This document shows, one piece after another, positions 57,249-64,000 of a DNA stretch of 64,000 bases. Position numbers and translations under genes: made by a program. The notes beneath the pieces were generated by a model, which saw only the letters and a program-made list of their open reading frames with translations, did no database searches and was not told the origin of the DNA. Source of the stretch: Planctomycetota bacterium (GTDB lineage Bacteria; Planctomycetota; UBA1135; GCA-002686595); contig JAIOPM010000057.1 of assembly GCA_021413885.1 (NCBI GenBank), positions 124,001-188,000 on the forward strand, in the 5' to 3' direction. The first letter of the stretch is position 1; the number at the start of each line of letters is the position of its first letter.

Positions 57249-59225
57249 ATGGAACCGAACGTCGACTCCGATCCTCGACGTTCGTGGCGTTTCGTCGCGC
57301 GGCCGGCGTGGATCGTGCTCGCGCACCTCGCGGTCTACGCGGCGGCGCGCGTGGTGCTCTACCTCGCGTGGCCGGGGGATTTCGGCGAGCTCGGGCTCGC
57401 CGGACTCCGACGCGCGGCGGTCGCGGGTCTGCGCTTCGATCTCTCGATCGTCGCGATCGGACTCGCGCCGGCGATCGTCGCGTTGTCGCTGCCGTGGCGT
57501 TTCGCCGCGAGCGCGCGTTGGCGCGACGCGTGGGCGTGGTGGGGTTTCGCGAGTCTGTTGCTCGGCACGGCGCTGTTGATCGGCGACGGCTGCTACGTCG
57601 GGCTGGTGCACCGACACATCGGCGTCGAGCTCGCGGCGCTCGACGAGGATCTCGATCTGCTGATCGGCATGGCGGTCGGCGAATACTTGCCCGCGGTGCT
57701 CGGGATCGGCGCGTTCGGCGTGGTCGCGTTCTTTCTCTGGCGCACGCTGATGCGTTGGGACGCGCGGCGTTTCGGCCGCGCGCTCTCGCCGGTCTGGAGT
57801 CCGTTGGTCGTCGCGCTCGCGTTGCTCGTCGCGATCCGCGGCAACGTCTCGGGCAAACCGATCGGCGTGGTCGACGCGTTCGAGTCGGGCTCGGTCGCCG
57901 AGGGTTACCTGACGCTCAACGGTCCGTTCAGCGTGTGGCACAGCTCCCGCAACGCGCGGCCGAAAGCGGTCGAGTACATGCCGTGGAAGGACGCGGTCGC
58001 GAGCGTGCGCGGCGCGGTGCTCGCGCCGAACGAGAAGGCCGGCGACGAAGAGCTGCCGATCCAACGCGCGCGCGCGCCGCGTTCCGGCCCGCGGCCGAAC
58101 GTGATGGTCGTGCTGCTCGAGAGCTGGGACGCGCTCGCCGTCGACGCGATCCGCGGACGGCGCGGACTTCCGCCGCTCGGATTGACGCCGCGCTTCGACG
58201 CGCTCGCGAAGGAAGGCGTGCTCTATCCGCGCTTCCACGCCGCGGGTCAGCGCAGCATGGACGGTTTCTCCGCGGTGCTCTGCGGCTTCCCGACGTTGCC
58301 GGGCATGCCGTACATCGGACGCGGCATGGAGCAGAGTCGGCTCGGATTCCTCGGCGAGCTCTTCGCGCGCGAAGGCTGGTCGACGTTCTTCCTCCAAGGT
58401 TCGAAGCGGCGTTCGTTCCGAGGCAACGCGATCGCGGCGCTCGCGGGCTTCGACGTGTACGAAGGCATGGAGGACGTCGTCGAACACCAAGGCAAGGAGC
58501 CGATGGCGGATTGGGGTGCGTGGGACGACGACGCGTTCGCGGAGACGGCGCGGCTCGCGCGCGGAGCGAAGAGTCCGTTCCTCGGCTTCGTCTTCACGAC
58601 GTCGACGCATCCGCCGTTCCAGGTTCCTACGGCCGAGTTCGAACGCTTCGCGCCCGACGAGCAACTCCACCGCTACTGGAACAGCATCGCGTACGCCGAC
58701 TGGAGCCTCGGTCGCTTCTTCGACGGCGCGAAACGCGACGGTTGGTTCGCGAACACGGTCTTCGTCCTCGTCGCCGATCACACCAGCGGTCTCTCCGCGT
58801 CCGACGGAACGCCCGCGAGCTTGCACCACATTCCGTGTCTCGTGATCGCGCCCGGTCTCGCGCCCGCGATCGACGAGCGGATCACCAGCCAACTCGACGT
58901 GCTGCCGACGTTGGTCGATCTCGCCGGCATCGCGCGGCCGTACGCGGCGTTCGGTCGTTCGCTGCTCGAGCCCGGTGAGCGCGGTGCGTGGTGCATCCGC
59001 GGCAATCTCGTGTTGCGCGTCGAGGAGAGCGGTTGGGTCCTGCACAACACGAAGGCGCGCCTGGAGGCGAAGGCGTCGACCGCCGCGACGGACCTCGACG
59101 CGATCGAGCGGCGGTTGCTCGCGTTCGTCCAAGTCGCGACGCTCGCGCTGCGCCGCAACCAGGTCTATCGGCCCGAAGCGGCGATGGCGCCGTCGGTCCC
59201 GGTCAGTACGATGCCCGTTCGATGA
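57249..59225 (+). CDS. LtaS/OpgB-like phosphoglycerol transferase (membrane-anchored sulfatase fold)
   Basis: The protein has 658 residues. Five membrane helices (about 18-210) are followed by an extracytoplasmic alkaline phosphatase-fold domain (about 275-600). VVLLESWDAL gives the first metal acid; AGQRSMDGFSAVLCGFPTLP holds the nucleophile region, where Ser replaces the Thr usual in LtaS; FVFTTSTHPPF and VLVADHTSG supply the remaining metal ligands (DH). This is the domain order of lipoteichoic acid synthase and OpgB, which move phosphoglycerol from phosphatidylglycerol to a glycan. In an organism without teichoic acids the acceptor is probably a periplasmic or surface glycan (inference). 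Its stop overlaps the sulfotransferase gene start. Confidence 0.82.
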   Translation: MEPNVDSDPRRSWRFVARPAWIVLAHLAVYAAARVVLYLAWPGDFGELGLAGLRRAAVAGLRFDLSIVAIGLAPAIVALSLPWRFAASARWRDAWAWWGFASLLLGTALLIGDGCYVGLVHRHIGVELAALDEDLDLLIGMAVGEYLPAVLGIGAFGVVAFFLWRTLMRWDARRFGRALSPVWSPLVVALALLVAIRGNVSGKPIGVVDAFESGSVAEGYLTLNGPFSVWHSSRNARPKAVEYMPWKDAVASVRGAVLAPNEKAGDEELPIQRARAPRSGPRPNVMVVLLESWDALAVDAIRGRRGLPPLGLTPRFDALAKEGVLYPRFHAAGQRSMDGFSAVLCGFPTLPGMPYIGRGMEQSRLGFLGELFAREGWSTFFLQGSKRRSFRGNAIAALAGFDVYEGMEDVVEHQGKEPMADWGAWDDDAFAETARLARGAKSPFLGFVFTTSTHPPFQVPTAEFERFAPDEQLHRYWNSIAYADWSLGRFFDGAKRDGWFANTVFVLVADHTSGLSASDGTPASLHHIPCLVIAPGLAPAIDERITSQLDVLPTLVDLAGIARPYAAFGRSLLEPGERGAWCIRGNLVLRVEESGWVLHNTKARLEAKASTAATDLDAIERRLLAFVQVATLALRRNQVYRPEAAMAPSVPVSTMPVR

Positions 59226-60109
59226 ATGCGCAAAACGCACACGCGACGGCGCCGGTGATCCTGCTCGGGATGCACCGTTCGGGGACGACGATGATCGCGG
59301 AGTTGCTCGATCGGCTCGGCCTCTTCCTCGGCGACGAGCTCGAGTCGAATCACGAGGCGGTGTACTTCCTCGGCGTCGACGACGAGCTCTTCAGCCGCTG
59401 CAACGCGAGCTGGGACCAACCCGCGCCGATGGTGCGTTTCTTCGAGCACCCGGAAGCGGTCGAACTCTCGCGCGCCGCCGTCGCCGCCGACCTCGAGTCG
59501 AAGAACTTCAAGAGTTTCGTCGGCTGGAAGCAGCACCTGAAACGCGGCGGCGCGAGCGGCCTCGATCGTCCGTGGGGCTTCAAGGATCCGCGCGTGGTGT
59601 TCACGTTGCCGCTGTGGATCTCGCTCTTCCCGAACGCCAAGTTGGTCGCCGTTCAACGCAACGGCATCGACGTCGCCAATTCTCTTTTGACGCGCGAGAA
59701 GAAACGTCTCGCCCATCAAGTCGAGGTCTTCGAGCGCCGCATGGAACGCCGCGCGCCGCACCGCCGACTCGCGCGTGCCGCGTACAAGGGTTCGCCGAGG
59801 TGCTTGAGCTTCGAAGGTGCGTTCGGCTTGTGGGAGGAGTACGTCGAGCGGCTCGAGCAGGTGCTCGCGACTTCGACGCGTCCGACCTTCACCGTGCGCT
59901 ACGAGGACTTCGTGGCAAGCCCGCGCGAACCGCTCGCCGCCCTCGCCCATTTCTGCGGCTTGACCAAGTTCTCCCCCGCCGACTTCGACGCAGCGCTCAT
60001 CGAAGTCGACTCGTCGCGCGGCAACGCCTTCAAGCAGTCGAAGCCGAGCCCGGAAGTGGCGAAGGCGCTCGCAAGTCCGTGGATGAAAACGCTGGGCTAC
60101 GCTCGGTAG
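59222..60109 (+). CDS. Sulfotransferase family protein
   Basis: The protein has 295 residues. GMHRSGTTMIAELLDRLG (P-loop at 16-23) binds the 5'-phosphosulfate of PAPS, and VAVQRNGIDVANSLLTREKK near 145-165 is the 3'-phosphate motif (R-x7-S). FTVRYEDFVASPREPLAAL is the conserved E-D-F/L-x-x-x-P segment. It should transfer sulfate to a sugar, lipid or other acceptor. The ATG overlaps the LtaS-like stop (ATGA), so the two are translationally coupled. Together they may decorate one envelope glycan with sulfate and phosphoglycerol (inference). Confidence 0.85.
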   Translation: MNAQNAHATAPVILLGMHRSGTTMIAELLDRLGLFLGDELESNHEAVYFLGVDDELFSRCNASWDQPAPMVRFFEHPEAVELSRAAVAADLESKNFKSFVGWKQHLKRGGASGLDRPWGFKDPRVVFTLPLWISLFPNAKLVAVQRNGIDVANSLLTREKKRLAHQVEVFERRMERRAPHRRLARAAYKGSPRCLSFEGAFGLWEEYVERLEQVLATSTRPTFTVRYEDFVASPREPLAALAHFCGLTKFSPADFDAALIEVDSSRGNAFKQSKPSPEVAKALASPWMKTLGYAR

Positions 60110-60135
60110 TCACCAAGCCTCGGGCCACTTTCGCG

Positions 60136-60141
60136 TATCGT
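60136..60141 (+). promoter_or_regulatory. Candidate -10 element TATCGT of the orphan gene
   Basis: TATCGT lies 54 nt before the ATG at 60196. No -35 match is seen at the right spacing. Confidence 0.3.
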
Positions 60142-60195
60142 CGAGATTTGGGAACCCAGCAGGCGACCTCACACCGATCTCACCAAGGCACAGAC

Positions 60196-60768
60196 ATGAG
60201 CTCCGCACTGCATGCTGACCGGGTGGCTGACATGGAGCGCTGGGTCATCGGCCAATGGATGCACTTTGTTCTCACAGACGAGGTTTGGCGCGCTTTCGGC
60301 TTCTCGAAGCGTCCGCGACGCGGAGCGCTGTTCGAATTCCTTGTACCCCGCAGTCGAGTGCGCTACGAGAGTTACGTGATTCGTGAGGCAAGTATCGTCT
60401 TCTTGACGCTCGTGAGATGCGCCACCGCTACATCAAGTCATCCTCAGATCGCTACGCAAGTCCAAGATGACTGCGTCTCGTTACTCGCAAACGAACGACC
60501 GCTGTGGCAGGCATTTCGATTCGAGAGCTCACACCAAGCTCGCACGTACATCGCCAAAGGACTCGAAGACTACGCCGCGAGGCTCACTGCAGGTGTTGAG
60601 TTCGCCACAGCCATCAACGGAACATGTTACAAGCGGTACCTCGCCCTGCAGGCCGATCGCGTCGTGGATGAGAAGTTCCGCGGCAAGGCTGTTGTCGGCA
60701 TGATCCAACTGTCGATTCAATTCGGCGCGATGACAAGCGCGATCCGCCGCAGGCTAGACGAATCATGA
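60196..60768 (+). CDS. Hypothetical protein of atypical, lower-GC composition
   Basis: The 190-residue protein is mostly helical and soluble. I do not recognise a family. Features: WVIGQWMHFVLTDEVWRAFG, then ESYVIREASIVFLTLVRCAT, then a middle section with QDDCVSLLANERPLWQAFRF, and a C-terminal helix IQLSIQFGAMTSAIRRRL. GC is about 57% in a sample line (60241-60300), well below the window's usual level, and codons such as ttt, tta-poor but act, aca, atc-rich mixes are freer than in the neighbours. The gene is flanked by 86 and 50 bp of similarly lower-GC DNA and has no integrase or direct repeats. It is likely to have been acquired by transfer. Confidence 0.6.
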   Translation: MSSALHADRVADMERWVIGQWMHFVLTDEVWRAFGFSKRPRRGALFEFLVPRSRVRYESYVIREASIVFLTLVRCATATSSHPQIATQVQDDCVSLLANERPLWQAFRFESSHQARTYIAKGLEDYAARLTAGVEFATAINGTCYKRYLALQADRVVDEKFRGKAVVGMIQLSIQFGAMTSAIRRRLDES

Positions 60769-60793
60769 CTCGCACCTCCAGGGGAGTAAGTAC

Positions 60794-60808
60794 CTCTCCC
60801 AGGGAGAG
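60794..60808. terminator. Palindromic hairpin between convergent genes
   Basis: CTCTCCCAGGGAGAG is a 15-nt odd palindrome that can form a 5-bp stem with a 5-nt loop. It lies between the orphan gene stop and the convergent glycosyltransferase stop. No T-tract. Confidence 0.35.
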
Positions 60809-60818
60809 ATTCATGGAT

Positions 60819-61814
60819 TCATCTTTGTGATGACAGAAGGCGCGAGAACGTCGCCCATTGGGCGGCCACGACATCGTACGAAAACCGCCTCTCGATGCGC
60901 ACACGGCCCGTAGTACCGAAGTGCGCAGCGAGCGTGCGGTCGCGAAGGAGGCGTTCGAGAGCGACGGTCCATTCGGCGTCGGTCGAAACCAGCAGGCCGT
61001 TGGTCTCGTGCTCGACCACCTGCGCGTTCATGCCGACCTTCGTTGCCACCACCGGCAGACCGGACGCCATGTATTGGAGGAGCTTGTACGCGCACTTCCC
61101 CTGCGACCACGGCGAATCGATCTCGAGCGGCATGATGCCGACGTCGCAGCGCGCGAGTTCGCGCTCCTGGCCCTCGAGCGACCACGCGATGTTCTCGACA
61201 TGGACGCCCTCGATCGCGAGCTCGGCGTTCGAGATCACGACGAGGCGATAGTCGATGCGCTTCGCGAGTTCGCGCAACGGCGCCGCGAGCGCGCGCACGT
61301 AGAGCAAATTGGTGCCGAGCCCGATCCACGCGATGCGCGGGATCGCGTTGGGCTTGCGCTCGCTCGCGCGCGGAACGTCGGTCGGAACCGGCGATGGCGC
61401 GACGAGGATCGGGAGCTTCGACTTGCGACACGCGTCCGCGAGATAGTCGTTGCCCGCGATCACCGCGTCGTAGATCGCGAGCATGCGCCGAAACCGCCGC
61501 ATGCGATGGTGCGAGAAGTACGTGCCCTTGCGCAGACGCTTGCGCAGGAAGACCGCGTCGTCGAAGTCGAACACGAGTGGCGGCTTGATGCGCCGGAGCC
61601 ACAGACTTTCGAGCAGCGTCGGCAATTCCTTGTGCACCATCACGACGTCGGCGTCGCCGAGGCGCGCGAGCAAACGGCGACGCTCCGTGAAGCTCTTCGG
61701 GAACGGCGACACGACGAGTTCGATCCCGTGCTTCGCCAGATACGGCGCCATCTGGTGCACGCGGATGCGCGACGACGGGACGTCGAGACCCTTCGCGATC
61801 GCGTGGAGCTTCAC
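60819..61814 (-). CDS. Glycosyltransferase (GT4-like)
   Basis: The 331-residue protein starts with GTG at 61814 inside the upstream GT4 stop (GTGA). The N-terminus KLHAIAKGLDVPSSRIRVHQ is a variant of the GT-B loop without GG. PLVFDFDDAVFLRKR (about 85-100) is the DFDDA motif seen in GT4 enzymes of surface polysaccharide clusters, and CAYKLLQYMASGLPVVATKVG is the C-domain donor region, with Lys/Gln-rich start in place of E-x7-E. It should be a sugar transferase in the same pathway as the overlapping gene. A frame beginning further upstream at 61877 is Arg-rich and non-conserved. Confidence 0.78.
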   Translation of the reverse strand: MKLHAIAKGLDVPSSRIRVHQMAPYLAKHGIELVVSPFPKSFTERRRLLARLGDADVVMVHKELPTLLESLWLRRIKPPLVFDFDDAVFLRKRLRKGTYFSHHRMRRFRRMLAIYDAVIAGNDYLADACRKSKLPILVAPSPVPTDVPRASERKPNAIPRIAWIGLGTNLLYVRALAAPLRELAKRIDYRLVVISNAELAIEGVHVENIAWSLEGQERELARCDVGIMPLEIDSPWSQGKCAYKLLQYMASGLPVVATKVGMNAQVVEHETNGLLVSTDAEWTVALERLLRDRTLAAHFGTTGRVRIERRFSYDVVAAQWATFSRLLSSQR

Positions 61815-62923
61815 CGCCGCGCTCCGTCGGCGAGATCGGCGTAGAGCGCTTCGTAGCGATCGACGATCGAGCTCCACGAATACTCCTTCGCACGCACGAG
61901 CGAGGCCCGGCCGAAACGCTCGCGCGCCGCGGCATCACCGAGCAGCTCGACGATCGCTCCCGCCAACGCTTCTTCGTCGTCGGGCGGAACGAGCAGGCCG
62001 TTCTCGCGCTCCGCGACGATTTCCCGGTTCCCGCCGACCGCCGTCACGACCAACGGCAATCCCGCGCCGAGCGCCTCGAGGTTCGCGTTCGAGAACGGCT
62101 CGCGCCGCGCCGACGAGACGAAGACCCACGCCGAGCGCAAGAACGCCGCCTTCGCGTCGCCGCTCAACATCCCAGGCAGCTCGACCGACGCGCCGAGACC
62201 GAGCTCGTCGACCAGGCGCGCGAGCGCCGCTCGCTCTTCGCCATCGCCGGCGAGCACCAACCTCGCTCCGCTCACACGTTCGCGCACGCGAGCGAAGGCC
62301 CGCAACAACACGTCGAAGCCCTTCTTCGGATGGAAGATGCCCATCGCGGCGATCGTCGGAACGCTCGCGAGCTCGCGCGCCGCCGGCGGTGCGTCGCACG
62401 CATCGACCGCGTTCGGGATGCGCACGATGCGCTCGTCGGGCACGCCGAGTTCGCGCACGAGCTCGACGAGCTCGACGCTCTGCGCGACGACGCGCGTCGC
62501 CGCCTGCAACGTGCGCGCGATCCGCGCCTCGAGCACCGGATTCTTGCGGAACGTTTCGTCGGGCAGGATGTCGAAGCCGATCGGCCGCACGACCCACGGA
62601 CGCTTCGCGATGCGCGCGTACGCCGCGACCGCATAGCCCGGCGGATAGGTTCCGTGCGCGTGGACGCAATCGGGCGGTTCGGCGAGGTGCGCACGCAGCA
62701 AGTGCATCGAGCCGTAGCTCGGCCACGCGCGCCGGTAGAACGGCTTGGTGTAGCGCAACACGCGATACGGAACGTCGAGCTCGTTCTCGAGCCCGCGTTT
62801 GCGCGCCGCGATCACGGTCACGCCGTGTCCGCGCTCCGTCAGCCGTCGCGCGAGCCCGTCGAGGAACACCTCGGCGCCGCCGACGACGGGCAGGAACGAT
62901 TGAGCGAAGAAGAGGAGCCGCAT
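61811..62923 (-). CDS. GT4-family glycosyltransferase
   Basis: The protein has 370 residues. MRLLFFAQSFLPVVGGAEVF has the GGAE donor loop, and DCVHAHGTYPPGYAVAAYAR follows. IAAMGIFHPKKGFDVLLRAF opens the C-domain and EPFSNANLEALGAGLPLVVT carries the E-x7-E motif (E-P-F-S-N-A-N-L-E). The enzyme is a retaining nucleotide-sugar transferase of envelope polysaccharide synthesis; sugar specificity is unknown. A TAGCCT box ends 12 nt before the ATG. It is divergent from a methyltransferase gene with 106 bp between them. Confidence 0.87.
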   Translation of the reverse strand: MRLLFFAQSFLPVVGGAEVFLDGLARRLTERGHGVTVIAARKRGLENELDVPYRVLRYTKPFYRRAWPSYGSMHLLRAHLAEPPDCVHAHGTYPPGYAVAAYARIAKRPWVVRPIGFDILPDETFRKNPVLEARIARTLQAATRVVAQSVELVELVRELGVPDERIVRIPNAVDACDAPPAARELASVPTIAAMGIFHPKKGFDVLLRAFARVRERVSGARLVLAGDGEERAALARLVDELGLGASVELPGMLSGDAKAAFLRSAWVFVSSARREPFSNANLEALGAGLPLVVTAVGGNREIVAERENGLLVPPDDEEALAGAIVELLGDAAARERFGRASLVRAKEYSWSSIVDRYEALYADLADGARR

Positions 62924-62935
62924 GGGCGCGGCGCG

Positions 62936-62941
62936 AGGCTA
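62936..62941 (-). promoter_or_regulatory. Candidate near-leaderless -10 element TAGCCT
   Basis: TAGCCT on the minus strand ends 12 nt before the ATG of the GT4 gene at 62923, implying a leader of about 5 nt. Confidence 0.35.
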
Positions 62942-63015
62942 GTCGAGCTTTCGGCGAGCGGCAAGCGCGCGGCCGGACGGCATCTCGCCGCATCGACTTC
63001 GTCGACGGGCTCCTC

Positions 63016-63021
63016 TAGTCT
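63016..63021 (+). promoter_or_regulatory. Candidate near-leaderless -10 element TAGTCT
   Basis: TAGTCT ends 8 nt before the GTG of the methyltransferase gene at 63030, and no ribosome site is present. Confidence 0.38.
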
Positions 63022-63029
63022 CTCGCCCA

Positions 63030-63872
63030 GTGCAGACACGCAAGCTGAAGGCGCCGCTGCCCGAGGGTCGCACGCTCGCGAGCGTGACGCGGCACTTCGA
63101 GATCGAGAGCGCGTTGGCGACGCGCCTCACGGCCGCGACGCGGGACGAACGCAAGCAGCTCTACCGCACGATGTACGCCGAACTCTTCGCGGCCGTGCCC
63201 GATCATCCGCGTCTGACGCGGCGCGCGAGCGAGAGCGACACGGCGCGCGACAACTGCACGAAACACGCGCTGGTCGAACGCTTTGTCGGTCCGTCGACGC
63301 GCCTCGCGGAGATCGGCGCGGGTGACGGACGTTTCGCGGTCGAGCTCGCGCGGCGCGTCGCGCACGTCACGGCCCTCGACATCTGCGATCAACTCGGGAG
63401 CGCCGCGCGGCCCGCGAATTTCGAGCTCGTGATCTACGACGGCTTCGAGGTTCCGCTCGCACCCGCGTCGCTCGACGTCGCGTTCAGCGATCAACTGCTC
63501 GAGCACTTGCACCCCGACGACGTCGCGTTGCATTTTGCGAGCGTGCGCCGCGCGCTCCGCCCCGGCGGAACGTACGTCCTGCGCACCCCCCACCGTCACG
63601 GCGGACCGCACGACGTGTCGCGTTACTTCCAGGACGAGCCAGCCGGTTTCCACCTGAAAGAGTGGACGTTCGCCGAGCTCGCGTGCCAGGCCGCGAGCGC
63701 CGACTTCGCGCGCATCGAGACGTTCCTGTTGCGCGACGATCATTTGCGGCCGATCGAGCGCGCCGAGATCGAACTCATCGAGCGTTGCGCCGCCGTCCTG
63801 CCGCGCGGGTTGCGTCGCAAGGTCGCGCGTCGCTGGTACCGTCACATCGTGCTCGCTTGCCGCGTCGCGTGA
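63030..63872 (+). CDS. Class I SAM-dependent methyltransferase
   Basis: The protein has 280 residues and a GTG start. RLAEIGAGDGRFAVELARRV (about 91-110) is motif I with the glycine-rich SAM loop, VTALDICDQ motif II, and VAFSDQLLEHLHPDDVALHF motif III of the Methyltransf_11/23 type. RALRPGGTYVLRTPHRHGGP follows. A 90-residue N-terminal helical region (RDERKQLYRTMYAELFAAVP) precedes the domain. Likely to methylate a sugar or lipid intermediate in the surrounding glycan cluster (inference from context). The stop shares one base with the ATG of the next gene (TGATG). Confidence 0.82.
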   Translation: MQTRKLKAPLPEGRTLASVTRHFEIESALATRLTAATRDERKQLYRTMYAELFAAVPDHPRLTRRASESDTARDNCTKHALVERFVGPSTRLAEIGAGDGRFAVELARRVAHVTALDICDQLGSAARPANFELVIYDGFEVPLAPASLDVAFSDQLLEHLHPDDVALHFASVRRALRPGGTYVLRTPHRHGGPHDVSRYFQDEPAGFHLKEWTFAELACQAASADFARIETFLLRDDHLRPIERAEIELIERCAAVLPRGLRRKVARRWYRHIVLACRVA

Positions 63873-64000
63873 TGAGCTCGGGTCTCCATACGGTCTTCTT
63901 CGTTTCGCTCGCGACGTTCGAGCTCGGACCGCAAGGACGCATCCTGCGGCTCGCGAAGGGTTGGCAAGCGCGCGGCTACTCGACCGCGATCGCGGCGTTG
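63872..64000 (+). CDS. Probable glycosyltransferase, N-terminal fragment (runs off the window)
   Basis: The frame is open from ATG 63872 to the window end, 43 codons. VFFVSLATFELGPQGRILRL followed by a helix with AKGWQARGYSTA resembles the first strand-loop-helix of GT-B glycosyltransferases, with GPQGR in place of the GGAER loop. Coupling to the methyltransferase stop and the glycan context support this, but 43 residues do not prove it. Confidence 0.55.
   Translation, partial: MSSGLHTVFFVSLATFELGPQGRILRLAKGWQARGYSTAIAAL

Overview
The window is 64 kb of very GC-rich bacterial chromosome (about two thirds GC or more by eye) packed with 54 protein genes on both strands. The gene set points to a Planctomycetota bacterium, probably from one of the marine lineages that secrete very long Ca-repeat proteins. 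The reasons are a complete MoxR-DUF58-Bat operon, a large HEAT-repeat exported protein, two secreted proteins with 33-residue Cys/Asp-rich repeats and a shared C-terminal domain ending in WYFQxWxRD...NLSN, and a degenerate Shine-Dalgarno pattern. This assignment is inference; there is no rRNA or other taxonomic marker here. I saw no tRNA, rRNA, CRISPR array, IS element or prophage.

Layout. 1-6.6 kb: the end of a glycerophosphodiesterase gene overlaps a short GlpD-like glycerol-3-phosphate dehydrogenase gene. Then come an exported PfpI-TPR fusion, a DoxX protein, a secreted zinc metallopeptidase, an SLC1-type symporter and a PaaI thioesterase. 6.6-15.7 kb: two giant secreted Ca-repeat proteins flank a zinc alcohol dehydrogenase that lacks one structural-zinc Cys. 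16-19 kb: a tightly linked sulfotransferase-like/class IV aminotransferase pair, YbjQ, DoxX and a 2Fe-2S ferredoxin. 19-28.3 kb: an envelope or glycan block with a histidine phosphatase, GT4, a YfhO-like giant membrane protein, two coupled GT4 enzymes and a sulfatase-fold protein that has lost its nucleophile and metal site. 28.3-37 kb: an eight-gene operon, moxR-DUF58-DUF4381-batA-batB-batC-batD-batE, almost all joined by overlapping stop/start codons.

37-46.9 kb: a secreted beta-helix protein, then HEAT protein, lytic transglycosylase and MscS channel as an overlapping unit, then a BtuF-like cobalamin-binding protein, cysteine synthase and TerC. 46.9-57 kb: RecG coupled to a lipoprotein with a glycosidase-like domain, GT4 and a zinc phospholipase C-like protein. 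A perfect 39-bp inverted repeat follows, filling a convergent junction. Then come a lipoprotein with repeated DxNxDxDxxD loops, a Rieske oxygenase and a tiny helical protein. 57-64 kb: an LtaS-like phosphoglycerol transferase overlapping a sulfotransferase, a lower-GC orphan gene that looks foreign, and another glycan cluster (two GT4, a methyltransferase and the start of a further glycosyltransferase).

The theme is envelope building: polysaccharide synthesis and decoration, exported Ca-binding proteins, and envelope maintenance (Bat, MscS, lytic transglycosylase). Two expression styles can be seen. Many cytoplasmic or first genes carry a TANNNT-like -10 element only 6-12 nt before the start codon, as in leaderless transcription, whereas several exported-protein genes have clear purine-rich ribosome sites. 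Inside operons at least fifteen gene pairs overlap by 1-14 nt, seven of them through GTGA.
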